The notes under the pieces are model-generated. The model was not told where the DNA came from. It was given only the letters and a program-made list of their open reading frames with translations, and did not search any database. Shown here piece after piece: positions 21,357-29,565 of a stretch of 29,571 nucleotides of DNA. Origin of the DNA: JBDUDR01 sp040002845 (GTDB lineage: Bacteria > Actinomycetota > Actinomycetes > Propionibacteriales > Nocardioidaceae); NCBI GenBank assembly GCA_040002845.1, contig JBDUDR010000019.1:1-29571 (forward strand), read 5' to 3'. A program made the position numbers and the translations under genes. Within the stretch, counting starts at the first letter, position 1; each line of letters opens with the position of its first letter.

Positions 21357-23024
21357 CTAGATCCATTTCGCGAACCAGATGCGCTGCAACCACTGGCTGT
21401 GCGTGATGAGCGAGTCCGCGTAGATCGGGTAGAACCAGGCGAAGTTCACCAGCACCAACAAGACGAACGCTCCGCACACCGCGGAGCCGACCAGTCTCCG
21501 ATAGTGGGTCGCCTCCGGCGGCCCGAGGATCTTGCCCATCACCAGCGTCACCGCGATCACCATGAACGGAACCATCGCCACCGCGTAGTACGAGAAGATC
21601 GGCCGGTCGTCATAGAGGAACCACGGCAACCACATCGACAGGTACCCGACCAGGGCCAACCCGAACCGCCAGTCACGTTGGCCCAGCCAGAAGACGAACG
21701 ACGCGATAAGCGCAGCTACCCCGCCCCACCACAGGGCCGGGGTGCCGAGCAGCAGGACCTGGCGAAGGCAGGTCGAGCCCGCCGCCGCGGTGCAGCCCTC
21801 CTGACCGGGCTGGATGTCGAGCTGCGCATCGACCCCGACTGGGCGGTTGAGGATCGGCCACCCTCCCGGGTTCGACATGTACGGATGCGTCTGGTTGTTG
21901 ATCGACCACCCATTGGCGTCCGGGACACCGGTGTGAAAGTCCCACACGTCGACGTGGTAGTGCCACAGCGACCGGAGCGACTGCATCAACTCCGGTACGA
22001 AGCCGGTGGCGTCGTGCTGCCAGTACGTCCCCCAGGTGGCGCCGAAGGTCGCCTCGTACACGTCCGCGTGGATCAGGAAATCGGTCCAGGACACCACGTA
22101 CACAACGAACGCCACCAACAGCAGCGTGAATGCACTCGGGATCGTGTCGACGATGAACGCCCGGTACGTCGGGTGCCGGACTCCGAAGGTTCGCCGTGCG
22201 CCGGAGTCCCAGGCCCACGTCAACAGCCCGAAGGCGGCCAGCGCGAACACGGCGTTCCATTTGGTGCCGCAGGCGAGTCCGAAGCAGATCCCGGCCCCGA
22301 TGCGCCAGGGACGGAAGAACAGCAGCGGCCCGTACCCATCCAACCTCGTGGGCGCCGAACCGGCGGCTCGGGCCAGCCGAAGCCGGCCCCAGTCCCGATC
22401 GGCGACGAGACACGCCACCGCGCACACCAGCCAGAACGTCAGAAGGGTGTCGAGCAGCGCGAGCCGTGACATGACGAACGCCAGGCCGTCGAAGGTCATC
22501 AAGATGCCGGCGATGCAGCCCATCAGGGTCGAGCCGGTCATCCGCCGCACCAGCCGGATGAGCACCAAGATGGTCAGTGACCCGAACACCGCGGAGCTGA
22601 TGCGCCAGCCGGTGGGGTCCATCCCGAACAGCCATTCGCCGCCCGCGATCATGTACTTGCCAACCTCCGGATGCACGACCTTGCTCGGCTCGTCGCCGAA
22701 GATGTTCGTCAGGTTGCCAGCCAGGATCCGGTCGTCGGCACCGTCGACGTAGGTGGTGGTGTACCCGTGGACGAGCAGGGAGTACGCGTCCTTCGCGTAG
22801 TAGGTCTCGTCGAAGGCGAACGAGTCGGGGCGGCCCAGATTCCACACTCGGAGGCCGAACGCGATCAGGGTGATCGCGAGCGCAGCGACCCAGCCGCCCA
22901 CCGGATCGGACAGCCGGATGAGCGGCGCGAGACGCCGGCGGCGGGACGGCAATCCGCGACCGTCAGCGGAGCGACCCAGCGACTGGGTCCGCACTGGTCG
23001 CGTGGTGATCGCCACGTCCGACAT
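21357..23024 (-). CDS. pmt: Polyprenyl-phosphate-mannose--protein mannosyltransferase, 555 aa
   Basis: An integral-membrane GT39-type enzyme that transfers mannose from polyprenyl-phosphomannose to secreted proteins; it is the homologue of Mycobacterium tuberculosis Rv1002c. The first periplasmic loop carries the diagnostic acidic pair in FAFDETYYAKDAYSLL and HPEVGKYMIAGGEWLFG. About ten hydrophobic segments follow, for example VAALAITLIAFGLRVW, LLLVAFVVYVVSW and AVAMVPFMVIAVTLVMG. The C-terminal loop has the YYLPLW-like FLYDDRPIFSYYAVAM. I chose ATG 23024 for the family length, with about 35 basic cytoplasmic residues first. It diverges from rsmI with at most about 37 bp between starts, the same arrangement as in mycobacteria. 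Confidence 0.93.
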   Translation of the reverse strand: MSDVAITTRPVRTQSLGRSADGRGLPSRRRRLAPLIRLSDPVGGWVAALAITLIAFGLRVWNLGRPDSFAFDETYYAKDAYSLLVHGYTTTYVDGADDRILAGNLTNIFGDEPSKVVHPEVGKYMIAGGEWLFGMDPTGWRISSAVFGSLTILVLIRLVRRMTGSTLMGCIAGILMTFDGLAFVMSRLALLDTLLTFWLVCAVACLVADRDWGRLRLARAAGSAPTRLDGYGPLLFFRPWRIGAGICFGLACGTKWNAVFALAAFGLLTWAWDSGARRTFGVRHPTYRAFIVDTIPSAFTLLLVAFVVYVVSWTDFLIHADVYEATFGATWGTYWQHDATGFVPELMQSLRSLWHYHVDVWDFHTGVPDANGWSINNQTHPYMSNPGGWPILNRPVGVDAQLDIQPGQEGCTAAAGSTCLRQVLLLGTPALWWGGVAALIASFVFWLGQRDWRFGLALVGYLSMWLPWFLYDDRPIFSYYAVAMVPFMVIAVTLVMGKILGPPEATHYRRLVGSAVCGAFVLLVLVNFAWFYPIYADSLITHSQWLQRIWFAKWI

Positions 23025-23061
23025 GGTACGGACCGCCGGACCGGCTGCGATGATGACGGCT

Positions 23062-23904
23062 GTGAGCACGTCTGGCACGTTGGTCCTTGCGGCGACCCCG
23101 ATCGGCCGCGCCGCGGACGCGTCCTTGCGCCTCGCCGACGAGCTGCGGTCCGCGGACCTGATCGCGGCCGAAGACACCAGGCGGTTGCGCAGACTGTTGC
23201 GCGACCTGGACGTGAAGACCAGCGCGCACGTGGTGTCGTACTTCGACGGCAACGAGGGACGCCGAGTCCCGGCCCTGCTGGACGCACTCCGTGCGGGGAA
23301 GCGAGTCGTGGTGGTCACGGACGCAGGTATGCCGAGCGTTTCTGACCCCGGCTATCGGTTGGTCTCGGCTGCGGTCGAGGCTGGCATCCAGGTGACCGCG
23401 GTGCCCGGCCCGAGCGCGGTCGTTACGGCCCTGGCAGTGTCGGGTCTGCCGACCGACCGGTTCACGTTCGAGGGGTTTCTGCCGCGCAAGGCTGGGGAGC
23501 GGACCCGCCGGCTGGCCGACCTGTCGAAGGAACAACGCACCATGGTCTTCTTCGAGGCGCCGCATCGTACGCATGCCGCCTTGGTCGCCATGGCCGAGGT
23601 CTTCGGCATCGATCGGCCGGCCGTGGTGTGCCGAGAGTTGACCAAGACTCACGAAGAGGTCCGTCGCGGGTCCTTGGACATGCTGGTCGATTGGGCTGGC
23701 GACGGCGTTCGGGGCGAGGTGACCATCGTGGTGGCCGGGGAGGGCGCGGCGCCGACTATAAGCCAGGAGCCGGCGGCACTCGTGGCCGCCGTTGCAGACC
23801 GCGTGGCCGCTGGACAGGGCCGCAAGCAGGCGATCGCGGAGGTCGCCCAGTCAGCAGGAGTGCCGCGTCGCGAGGTCTACAACCTGGTGCACGACGGCCG
23901 TTAG
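23062..23904 (+). CDS. rsmI: 16S rRNA (cytidine-1402 2'-O)-methyltransferase
   Basis: A SAM-dependent tetrapyrrole-methylase-fold enzyme that 2'-O-methylates C1402 in the decoding centre of 16S rRNA. Motifs: LVLAATPIGRAADASLR, LIAAEDTRRLRRLLRDL, VVVTDAGMPSVSDPGYRLV, VPGPSAVVTALAVSGLPTDRFTFEGFLPRK and VFFEAPHRTHAAL, all in the usual order. GTG 23062 is preferred because family members start a few residues before the TLVLAATPIG strand; ATG 23050 or 23053 would add three or four residues. No ribosome site is seen for any of them. The C-terminus (AVADRVAAGQGRKQAIAEVAQSAGVPRREVYNLV) is the family's helical tail. Confidence 0.95.
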   Translation: MSTSGTLVLAATPIGRAADASLRLADELRSADLIAAEDTRRLRRLLRDLDVKTSAHVVSYFDGNEGRRVPALLDALRAGKRVVVVTDAGMPSVSDPGYRLVSAAVEAGIQVTAVPGPSAVVTALAVSGLPTDRFTFEGFLPRKAGERTRRLADLSKEQRTMVFFEAPHRTHAALVAMAEVFGIDRPAVVCRELTKTHEEVRRGSLDMLVDWAGDGVRGEVTIVVAGEGAAPTISQEPAALVAAVADRVAAGQGRKQAIAEVAQSAGVPRREVYNLVHDGR

Positions 23905-23938
23905 GCGAAACCCGTTCGGTGGCAGCCGGGGCCGGCCC

Positions 23939-23954
23939 TAGGATTCCCCTCATG
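23939..23954 (+). promoter_or_regulatory. Leaderless-type -10 box of metG
   Basis: TAGGAT at 23939-23944 is followed by 7 nt and the ATG at 23952, with no ribosome site between. The TANNNT box at this distance is typical of leaderless actinobacterial mRNAs. Confidence 0.55.
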
Positions 23955-25541
23955 GCCGAACCCAGTCCGTCGAGCAAGCCGTTCTATATAACGACGCCGA
24001 TCTACTACGTCACGGCGGCGCCGTCGATCGGCAACGCGTACACGACGGTGGCGGCCGACGTGATCGCCCGTTGGCACCGGCAGCGCGGTGAGCAGGCCTG
24101 GTTCCTGACCGGCACCGACGAGCACGGCCAGAAGGTGATGCGAGCTGCCGAGGAGGCCGGCCAGACGCCGCAGGTGTTCACCGACGGGCTGGTAGCCGCC
24201 GAGTGGAAACCGGTGCTCGGGGTGATCGATGCCGCCCACGATGACTTCATCCGCACCACGGAGGAACGCCACAAGGAGCGAGTACGCGAGTTCTGGCAGG
24301 ACCTCTACGACGCCGGTCAGGTCTACTCAGGCACCTATGAGGGGCCGTACTGCGTGGCCTGCGAGGAGTTCAAGCTGCCGGCGGACCTGATCGACGGTCC
24401 CGACGGCGAGAAGCTCTGCGCGATCCACGAGACTCCCGTCGAGCTGCTCTCTGAGAAGAACTACTTCTTTCCGCTCTCCCAGTACACCGACCGGCTGCTC
24501 GAGCTGTACGAGTCCAACCCGACGTTCGTGCAGCCCACCAGCGCCCGGAACGAGGTGATCGCGTTCGTCAAGCAGGGGCTCGCCGATCTGTCGATCTCGC
24601 GGTCGACGTTCGACTGGGGCATCCGGGTGCCGTGGGACGACGACCATGTCTTCTACGTCTGGATCGATGCACTGCTCAACTATGCGACGGCTGTCGGCTA
24701 CGGCTCCGACCCGGACCGGTTCGCACGGCTGTGGCCGGCCGACGTACACCTGGTCGGCAAGGACATCCTGCGTTTCCACGCGGTGATCTGGCCGGCGATG
24801 TTGATGGCGGCCGGGGTCGACGTCCCCCGGCACGTGTTCGCCCACGGTTGGCTTCAGGTCGGTGGACAGAAGATGAGCAAGTCCAAGGCGACCGCGATCC
24901 ATCCGAGTCAGGTCGTCGACCATTTCGGTTCCGACGCCTACCGCTATTACTTCACCAAGGCGATCGTCTTCGGCTCCGACGGGTCGTTCTCGTGGGAGCA
25001 CATGTCGGCTGTCTATACGAGCGAGCTGGCGAACGGTCTGGGCAACCTCGCCTCCCGGGTGACTGCCATGGTCGATCAGTACTTCGGTGGAGAGCTGCCT
25101 GCCGCGACCGATCATGACGCCGCGGAGCAGGCAATGGCCGATCTGCTCGAACGCACCGTGGCGGCAGCCGAGGACGCGATGGACCGGTTGGCCCTCCATG
25201 ACGCGGTAGGAGCAGTGGAGTCGTTCGTGTCGGCTGTCAACGCGTACCTCAGCGAGCAGGCGCCCTGGAAGATGGCCCGGGACGAGGCGGCCCGCGATCG
25301 GCTGGCCACCATCCTGTACACCGCAGCCGAATCCCTGCGCGCGGTCGCTGTCCTGCATCATGCGGTGATGCCGAAGGCCGCCGCGCGGTTGTGGGCCGCC
25401 CTGGGTGGCGATGCCATCGGACCACTTGCCGGGCAGATAGTCGGCGAGTCCGGACGCTGGGGTCAGCTGCCACCGGGAGTCAAGGTGACCAAGGGGGCGG
25501 CTCTCTTCCCGCGGCTGCCCGACGACGACGACCTCACCTGA
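23952..25541 (+). CDS. metG: Methionyl-tRNA synthetase, 529 aa
   Basis: It charges tRNA-Met. Class I Rossmann core: FYITTPIYYVTAAPSIGNAYTTVAADVIARW, in which the HIGH signature reads SIGN (residues 25-28); FLTGTDEHGQKV follows. The zinc knuckle has CVAC and, later, CAIH. The second signature KMSKS is at residues 307-311, and the anticodon-binding helical domain covers about 360-500 (WKMARDEAARDRLATILYTAAESLRAVAVLHHAVMP). It lacks the C-terminal EMAP-like tRNA-binding extension, as in other short actinobacterial MetRS. It appears to be the main MetRS by context (same gene neighbourhood as in mycobacteria). Its TGA overlaps the tatD start. Confidence 0.97.
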   Translation: MAEPSPSSKPFYITTPIYYVTAAPSIGNAYTTVAADVIARWHRQRGEQAWFLTGTDEHGQKVMRAAEEAGQTPQVFTDGLVAAEWKPVLGVIDAAHDDFIRTTEERHKERVREFWQDLYDAGQVYSGTYEGPYCVACEEFKLPADLIDGPDGEKLCAIHETPVELLSEKNYFFPLSQYTDRLLELYESNPTFVQPTSARNEVIAFVKQGLADLSISRSTFDWGIRVPWDDDHVFYVWIDALLNYATAVGYGSDPDRFARLWPADVHLVGKDILRFHAVIWPAMLMAAGVDVPRHVFAHGWLQVGGQKMSKSKATAIHPSQVVDHFGSDAYRYYFTKAIVFGSDGSFSWEHMSAVYTSELANGLGNLASRVTAMVDQYFGGELPAATDHDAAEQAMADLLERTVAAAEDAMDRLALHDAVGAVESFVSAVNAYLSEQAPWKMARDEAARDRLATILYTAAESLRAVAVLHHAVMPKAAARLWAALGGDAIGPLAGQIVGESGRWGQLPPGVKVTKGAALFPRLPDDDDLT

Positions 25542-26434
25542 TGACGGGTCAGCCGCTGCGCTCACGGTCGGCGGAGGACCAGGGCAGACTCCGCGACCGG
25601 AGTCGGCCGCCACCACCTGAACCGCTGCCCGCTCCGGTCGCCGACAGCCACTGCCACCTCGACATCGCCGACGGGCCCGAAGGTTCGTGGCTGCGTACAG
25701 ACGACGCCTTGTCGACAGCGGCGCAGGCAGGGGTCACCCGGATCGTGCAGATCGGGTGCGACCTGCCGGGGGCCAGCTGGGCGGTCGAGACCTCCCGCTC
25801 GCACGACCCGATCGTCGCCGGTGTCGCGCTTCACCCTAACGAGGCTCCTCGACTGGCCGCTGCCGGCGAGCTGGACTCCGCTCTCGACGCGATCGAGCGA
25901 CTCGTGACGTCTGGTACGCGCGTACGGGCCGTGGGAGAGACGGGGCTCGACTACTACCGCACCGGCCCCGAGGGCGTCGCCGCCCAGCAGCTGTCCTTCC
26001 GTACGCACATAGCGCTGGCCAAGCGGCACGACAAGACCCTGGTGATCCATGACCGCGACGCGCACGAGGACATCTTGAGGATCCTCGACGAGGAGGACGC
26101 GCCCGACCGGGTCGTACTTCACTGCTTCTCCGGCGACGCGGAGTTCGCCCGTACCTGTCTGGACCGCGGCTGCTACCTGTCGTTCGCCGGAACCGTGACC
26201 TTCAAGAACGCCGCTCCGCTGCGAGAGGCGCTCCGGGTCGCGCCCAGCGATCGGGTGCTCGTCGAGACCGACGCGCCCTTCCTCACCCCGATGCCGTACC
26301 GGGGTCGACCCAACGCGTCGTACCTCATCCCGTTGACGATGAGAGCGATGGCGGAAGTGCGTCAGGTCGACCTCACGGACCTGTGTCGCGACGTCGACGC
26401 CAACACGTCAGCGGCGTTCGGCGGTGTCTGGTAA
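25541..26434 (+). CDS. tatD: TatD-family metal-dependent deoxyribonuclease, 297 aa
   Basis: An amidohydrolase-fold TIM barrel; TatD proteins are 3'-5' DNases (family knowledge). Metal ligands: His37 and His39 in DSHCHLDI, Glu in VGETGLDYYR, His in LVIHDRDAHED, His in VLHCFSGD, and Asp in LVETDAPFLTPMPYRG. ATG 25541 shares its A with the metG stop (TGATG), giving translational coupling. The first 30 residues are a Pro/Arg-rich extension not needed for the fold. The metG-tatD-rpfB order is conserved in actinobacteria. Confidence 0.95.
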   Translation: MTGQPLRSRSAEDQGRLRDRSRPPPPEPLPAPVADSHCHLDIADGPEGSWLRTDDALSTAAQAGVTRIVQIGCDLPGASWAVETSRSHDPIVAGVALHPNEAPRLAAAGELDSALDAIERLVTSGTRVRAVGETGLDYYRTGPEGVAAQQLSFRTHIALAKRHDKTLVIHDRDAHEDILRILDEEDAPDRVVLHCFSGDAEFARTCLDRGCYLSFAGTVTFKNAAPLREALRVAPSDRVLVETDAPFLTPMPYRGRPNASYLIPLTMRAMAEVRQVDLTDLCRDVDANTSAAFGGVW

Positions 26435-26441
26435 GGGTTCA

Positions 26442-26514
26442 GCTGGAAGCTCTAGCCAGCGTCTTTACACCACTCGTGTGACTGGTGTGACCAGAGTTGT
26501 CACACGAGGTCACA
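26442..26514. promoter_or_regulatory. rpfB upstream region with dense GTCACA/TGTGAC repeats
   Basis: The 193-nt space before rpfB contains an 8-bp inverted repeat CGTGTGAC (26475-26482) / GTCACACG (26499-26506). It also has a direct repeat GTCACA at 26499 and 26509 (period 10), and GTGTGAC at 26476 and 26485 (period 9). Paired direct GTCAC-type repeats are the form recognised by the response regulator MtrA, which is known to act on rpfB in mycobacteria. A weak hairpin (GCTGG 26442-26446 / CCAGC 26456-26460) just after tatD may be a terminator. Confidence 0.5.
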
Positions 26515-26627
26515 AAGCTCAGAAATCCGCCCCATGACTTTGATCTTCACCCGTGATCGCCGTTATCGTCTCGTGACTGTTGGGCCGGGTCGCACCTCAA
26601 CCCGGGACGCACTAGCACTGGAGCACC

Positions 26628-27737
26628 GTGCGAAAACAGCTCGCACTCATCGCAGTAGCAGCAGTGGCCGCTCTCGCTCTGATCATCGGCGGTATCACGT
26701 ACACCGCCACCAAAGGCAGCAGCGTCACCGTGTCGGTGGACGGCAAGGTGACCCAGGTGCACACATCTGCCGACACTGTGGCCGGAGTGTTGGACGACGC
26801 GGGCATCACGCTCGGCGCGCACGACGCGGTCGCGCCACCGTTGAACACTGCGATCGAAGACGGCTCGCGGATCGCCGTGAGGTACGGGCGCCAGCTGAAG
26901 CTGACGGTCGATGGGAAGGCCAAGACGTACTGGGTCACCGCGACAACTGTCGACCAGGCTCTCGGTGAGCTGGGCCTGCGGTTCGGGTCTGCCGACCTGT
27001 CGGCGAGCCGAAGCTCCTTCATCGGCCGGACAGGACTCCACCTCTCGGTGGGCACGTCGAAGAAGATCACCTTGATCGTGCGCGGTCACAAGCGTCATCT
27101 CGTGACCACCGGGGTAACGGTGGGAGACGTGCTGGCCGACGTCGGAGTGCGGTTCGACAAGAACGACACGCTTCGCCCGTTGCCGAAGGCGATCATCTCC
27201 GACGGGACCACGATCGTGCTCACAAAGATCCACCTGAGGATCCGGCACCTGAAGCTCACGGTGCCGTTCGAGACCGTCACCAGGCACGACGACAAGATGT
27301 TCACCGACGAGAAGAAGGTCGTGCGTCAGGGGGTGGACGGACTGAAGTTGGTGAAGGTCCGGATCACCTACGCGAACGGCGAGATCCAGCACCGCACGCT
27401 GCTGGCCACCCGACTGGTGCAGGCGCCGGTCTCGCGGATCGAGATCGTGGGCACGAAACCACGTCCTGGGACCTCTACTCCCGGTGGAGACTCCGTTTGG
27501 GACGCCCTGGCACAGTGCGAGTCCGGAGGCAACTGGGCAGCCAACACCGGCAACGGCTACTACGGGGGGCTGCAGTTCCTGCAATCGACCTGGCTGGCCT
27601 ACGGTGGCGGCGTCTACGCCTCGCTGCCCAGCGACGCCACCCGCGAGGAGCAGATCGCGATCGCGACCAAGCTGCGGGACGCGGCGGGCGGCTACTCGCC
27701 TTGGCCATTGTGCGCTTCGCAACTGGGTTTGCTCTGA
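26628..27737 (+). CDS. rpfB: Resuscitation-promoting factor RpfB, 369 aa
   Basis: A secreted or membrane-anchored peptidoglycan muralytic enzyme that promotes exit from dormancy. Order: basic N-terminus and a hydrophobic helix (residues 5-25, LALIAVAAVAALALIIGGI), with no lipobox cysteine; three DUF348 repeats (about 30-190; SVTVSVDGKVTQVHTSADTVAGVL, LKLTVDGKAKTYWVTATTVDQAL, ITLIVRGHKRHLVTTGVTVGDVL); a G5 domain (about 200-280); and the lysozyme-like Rpf domain (about 290-369) with catalytic Glu in ALAQCESGGNW and the partner Cys in PLCASQ. GTG 26628 has GGAG about 6 nt upstream. Domain content and length are those of mycobacterial RpfB. Confidence 0.97.
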   Translation: MRKQLALIAVAAVAALALIIGGITYTATKGSSVTVSVDGKVTQVHTSADTVAGVLDDAGITLGAHDAVAPPLNTAIEDGSRIAVRYGRQLKLTVDGKAKTYWVTATTVDQALGELGLRFGSADLSASRSSFIGRTGLHLSVGTSKKITLIVRGHKRHLVTTGVTVGDVLADVGVRFDKNDTLRPLPKAIISDGTTIVLTKIHLRIRHLKLTVPFETVTRHDDKMFTDEKKVVRQGVDGLKLVKVRITYANGEIQHRTLLATRLVQAPVSRIEIVGTKPRPGTSTPGGDSVWDALAQCESGGNWAANTGNGYYGGLQFLQSTWLAYGGGVYASLPSDATREEQIAIATKLRDAAGGYSPWPLCASQLGLL

Positions 27738-27756
27738 CCGGTTGACAGATCGGTCG

Positions 27757-27772
27757 TAGTCTCGCCCTCGTG
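27757..27772 (+). promoter_or_regulatory. Leaderless-type promoter of ksgA
   Basis: TAGTCT at 27757-27762, then 7 nt, then GTG 27770. A -35-like CTGACC (27734-27739) stands 17 nt before the box. No ribosome site precedes the GTG. Confidence 0.5.
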
Positions 27773-28654
27773 GTGAGCGATGACGGACCGGGGGCCGCCG
27801 CCGGGGTGCGGCTCCTCGGGTCGGCGGATGTGCGTGCGCTGGCCGCGCGGTACGCCGTTCGACCGAGGAAACGTCGTGGACAGAACTTCGTCATCGATCC
27901 CAACACGGTCCGCAGGATCGTGCGCACTGCGGCTCTCGACAGCGATGAGGTGGTGCTCGAGGTCGGCCCCGGACTCGGGTCGCTGACTCTCGGGTTGCTC
28001 AACGCGGTCGCGCGAGTGGTCGCTGTGGAGATCGACCCGGTGCTGGCTAGCGCACTGCCGACGACGATCGGTGAGTACGCGCCTTCACGTGCCGACAGGC
28101 TCGACGTCCTGCAGGCCGACGCGTTGGGCCTCACCGAGCCCCCGGTGCCCGCCCCCACAGCGATCGTGGCGAACCTCCCGTACAACGTCGCGGTCCCGGT
28201 CGTGCTGCACCTGCTGGAGCTGTTGCCGACCGCCAGAAAGGGACTCGTAATGGTCCAGCTCGAGGTGGCCGATCGGCTGGTGGCGCCACCCGGGTCGCGT
28301 ACCTACGGCATCCCCAGCGTGAAGGCCGCCTGGTACGCCGAGCTTCGGCGGGCCGGGCAGGTCAGCCGGTCGGTCTTCTGGCCGGCTCCCAGGGTGGACT
28401 CCGGACTGGTCGAATGGAGGCGGCGTCCCTCTCCTGCCTCGGCCGTCGGCCGTGGCCTGACCTTCGCGGTGGTCGACGCCGCGTTTGCACACCGACGCAA
28501 GACCATACGGGCTGCGCTGGCTGCCTGTGCGGGATCCGCTGAGCGTGCTGAGTCCGCTCTGCGCGCCGCAGGCATCGATCCGTCCCTGCGTGGCGAAGCC
28601 CTGAGCGTGTCCGAGTTCGCGAGGATCGCGGACGCGGTCGCTGGCTTACGCTGA
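27770..28654 (+). CDS. rsmA: 16S rRNA dimethyladenosine transferase (A1518/A1519)
   Basis: KsgA/RsmA dimethylates two adjacent adenines in the 3'-terminal helix of 16S rRNA, using SAM. Motifs in order: KRRGQNFVIDPNTVRRIV (X), VVLEVGPGLGSLTLGLL (I), VVAVEIDPVL (II), DVLQADALGL (III), IVANLPYNVAVPVVLHLLE (IV, catalytic NLPY), and the C-terminal RPF-like segment SRSVFWPAPRVDSGLVEW. Start GTG 27770 (or GTG 27773). A 5-nt gap separates it from ispE, the usual actinobacterial pair. 294 aa, standard length. Confidence 0.96.
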   Translation: MVSDDGPGAAAGVRLLGSADVRALAARYAVRPRKRRGQNFVIDPNTVRRIVRTAALDSDEVVLEVGPGLGSLTLGLLNAVARVVAVEIDPVLASALPTTIGEYAPSRADRLDVLQADALGLTEPPVPAPTAIVANLPYNVAVPVVLHLLELLPTARKGLVMVQLEVADRLVAPPGSRTYGIPSVKAAWYAELRRAGQVSRSVFWPAPRVDSGLVEWRRRPSPASAVGRGLTFAVVDAAFAHRRKTIRAALAACAGSAERAESALRAAGIDPSLRGEALSVSEFARIADAVAGLR

Positions 28655-28662
28655 TTCCCGTG
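28647..28662 (+). promoter_or_regulatory. Leaderless-type -10 box of ispE
   Basis: TACGCT at 28647-28652, 7 nt, then GTG 28660; the box overlaps the ksgA stop codon. ispE could therefore be transcribed both from ksgA read-through and from its own leaderless start. Confidence 0.4.
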
Positions 28663-29565
28663 CGCCCAGTCACCGTCCGCTCACCGGCCAAGGTGAATGT
28701 CGCGCTGCTGGTCGGGAAGGTACGAGCGGACGGGTTTCACTCGCTGGCCACCATCTACCAAGCCGTCGATCTGCATGACGACGTACGCGCGAAGCCCGCC
28801 CCCGTGGGGTCGATCACGGTCTCTGTCAGCGGCGAGGAGGCGGATCGGGTGCCGACCGACGAGTCCAACCTTGCGGTCCGCGCGGCCCGTCTGCTCGCGG
28901 ACGTGACCGGAGTCGACGAGGGTGTCTCCCTCACGATCCTCAAGCGCATCCCGGTCGCTGGCGGGATGGCGGGCGGCAGCACCGATGCTGCGGCCGCCCT
29001 GCTGGCCTGCGACACCTTGTGGGAGACGCGGCTGAGTCGCGACGATCTCATGTCGCTGGCGGCTCAACTCGGCAGCGACGTGCCGTTCTGCCTCGTCGGT
29101 GGTACGGCTGTCGGTTCCGGCCGCGGCGAGGTGCTAAGTCCGGCCCTCGTGCTCGGGGAATACCACTGGGTGTTCGCGTTCGCTGACCGCGGCCTCTCCA
29201 CGCCCGACGTGTTTGCCGAGCTGGACCGCCGTCGTCGCAAGCGCAAGATCCGCGAACCCGAGATCCCGGCCCAGGTGCTGGCCGCCCTGCGGGCTGGCAA
29301 TCCGAGCCTGCTCGGCGAGGCGCTGGTCAACGAGCTCCAACCGATCACGCTCAGCCTCCGACCGGAGCTGGTCGGAATCCTGGCCGTCGGCAACGAGTGC
29401 GAGCCCCTTGGCGCCGTGGTGTCTGGGTCAGGGCCGACGGTGCTCTTCTTGGCCGCTAACACCGAACACGCCCATGACATCGCCGATGCGGTAGCCGCTT
29501 CCGGACTCGTGCGAGGCGTGGACATCGCCAGCGGCCCGGTCGGGGGTTCCCGGGTCATCGGCTGA
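28660..29565 (+). CDS. ispE: 4-diphosphocytidyl-2-C-methyl-D-erythritol kinase, 301 aa
   Basis: A GHMP-family kinase of the MEP isoprenoid pathway that phosphorylates the 2-hydroxyl of CDP-methylerythritol with ATP. Motifs: VRSPAKVNVALLVGKVRADGFHSL (substrate end, with the Lys of PAKVN), PVAGGMAGGSTDAAAALL (ATP-binding GHMP loop, about residues 98-115), GSDVPFCLVGGTAVGSGRGE (catalytic Asp in SDVPF), and VVSGSGPTVLFL at the C-terminus. GTG 28660 without a ribosome site; TGA at 29563-29565, just inside the window. Completes the rpfB-ksgA-ispE run seen in mycobacteria (Rv1009-Rv1011). Confidence 0.96.
   Translation: MRPVTVRSPAKVNVALLVGKVRADGFHSLATIYQAVDLHDDVRAKPAPVGSITVSVSGEEADRVPTDESNLAVRAARLLADVTGVDEGVSLTILKRIPVAGGMAGGSTDAAAALLACDTLWETRLSRDDLMSLAAQLGSDVPFCLVGGTAVGSGRGEVLSPALVLGEYHWVFAFADRGLSTPDVFAELDRRRRKRKIREPEIPAQVLAALRAGNPSLLGEALVNELQPITLSLRPELVGILAVGNECEPLGAVVSGSGPTVLFLAANTEHAHDIADAVAASGLVRGVDIASGPVGGSRVIG

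Noticed and set aside
21210..22469. 419-codon plus-strand frame across the methylase and mannosyltransferase genes
   Set aside because: Composition is the Arg/Pro/His/Gln-rich text typical of antisense high-GC frames; the minus strand encodes recognisable motifs (FAFDETYYAKD, transmembrane helices).
24327..25616. 429-codon minus-strand frame opposite metG
   Set aside because: Antisense shadow of metG, whose KMSKS and zinc motifs are clear on the plus strand.
26435..26627. c-di-AMP (ydaO-type) riboswitch before rpfB
   Set aside because: Such riboswitches occur before some actinobacterial rpf genes, but I could not find the conserved core segments here, and the region is short and dominated by GTCACA repeats.
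27742..27762. Canonical TTGACA promoter for ksgA
   Set aside because: TTGACA lies only 9 nt from the TAGTCT box; the spacing does not work, so only the box itself and a weaker CTGACC were kept.
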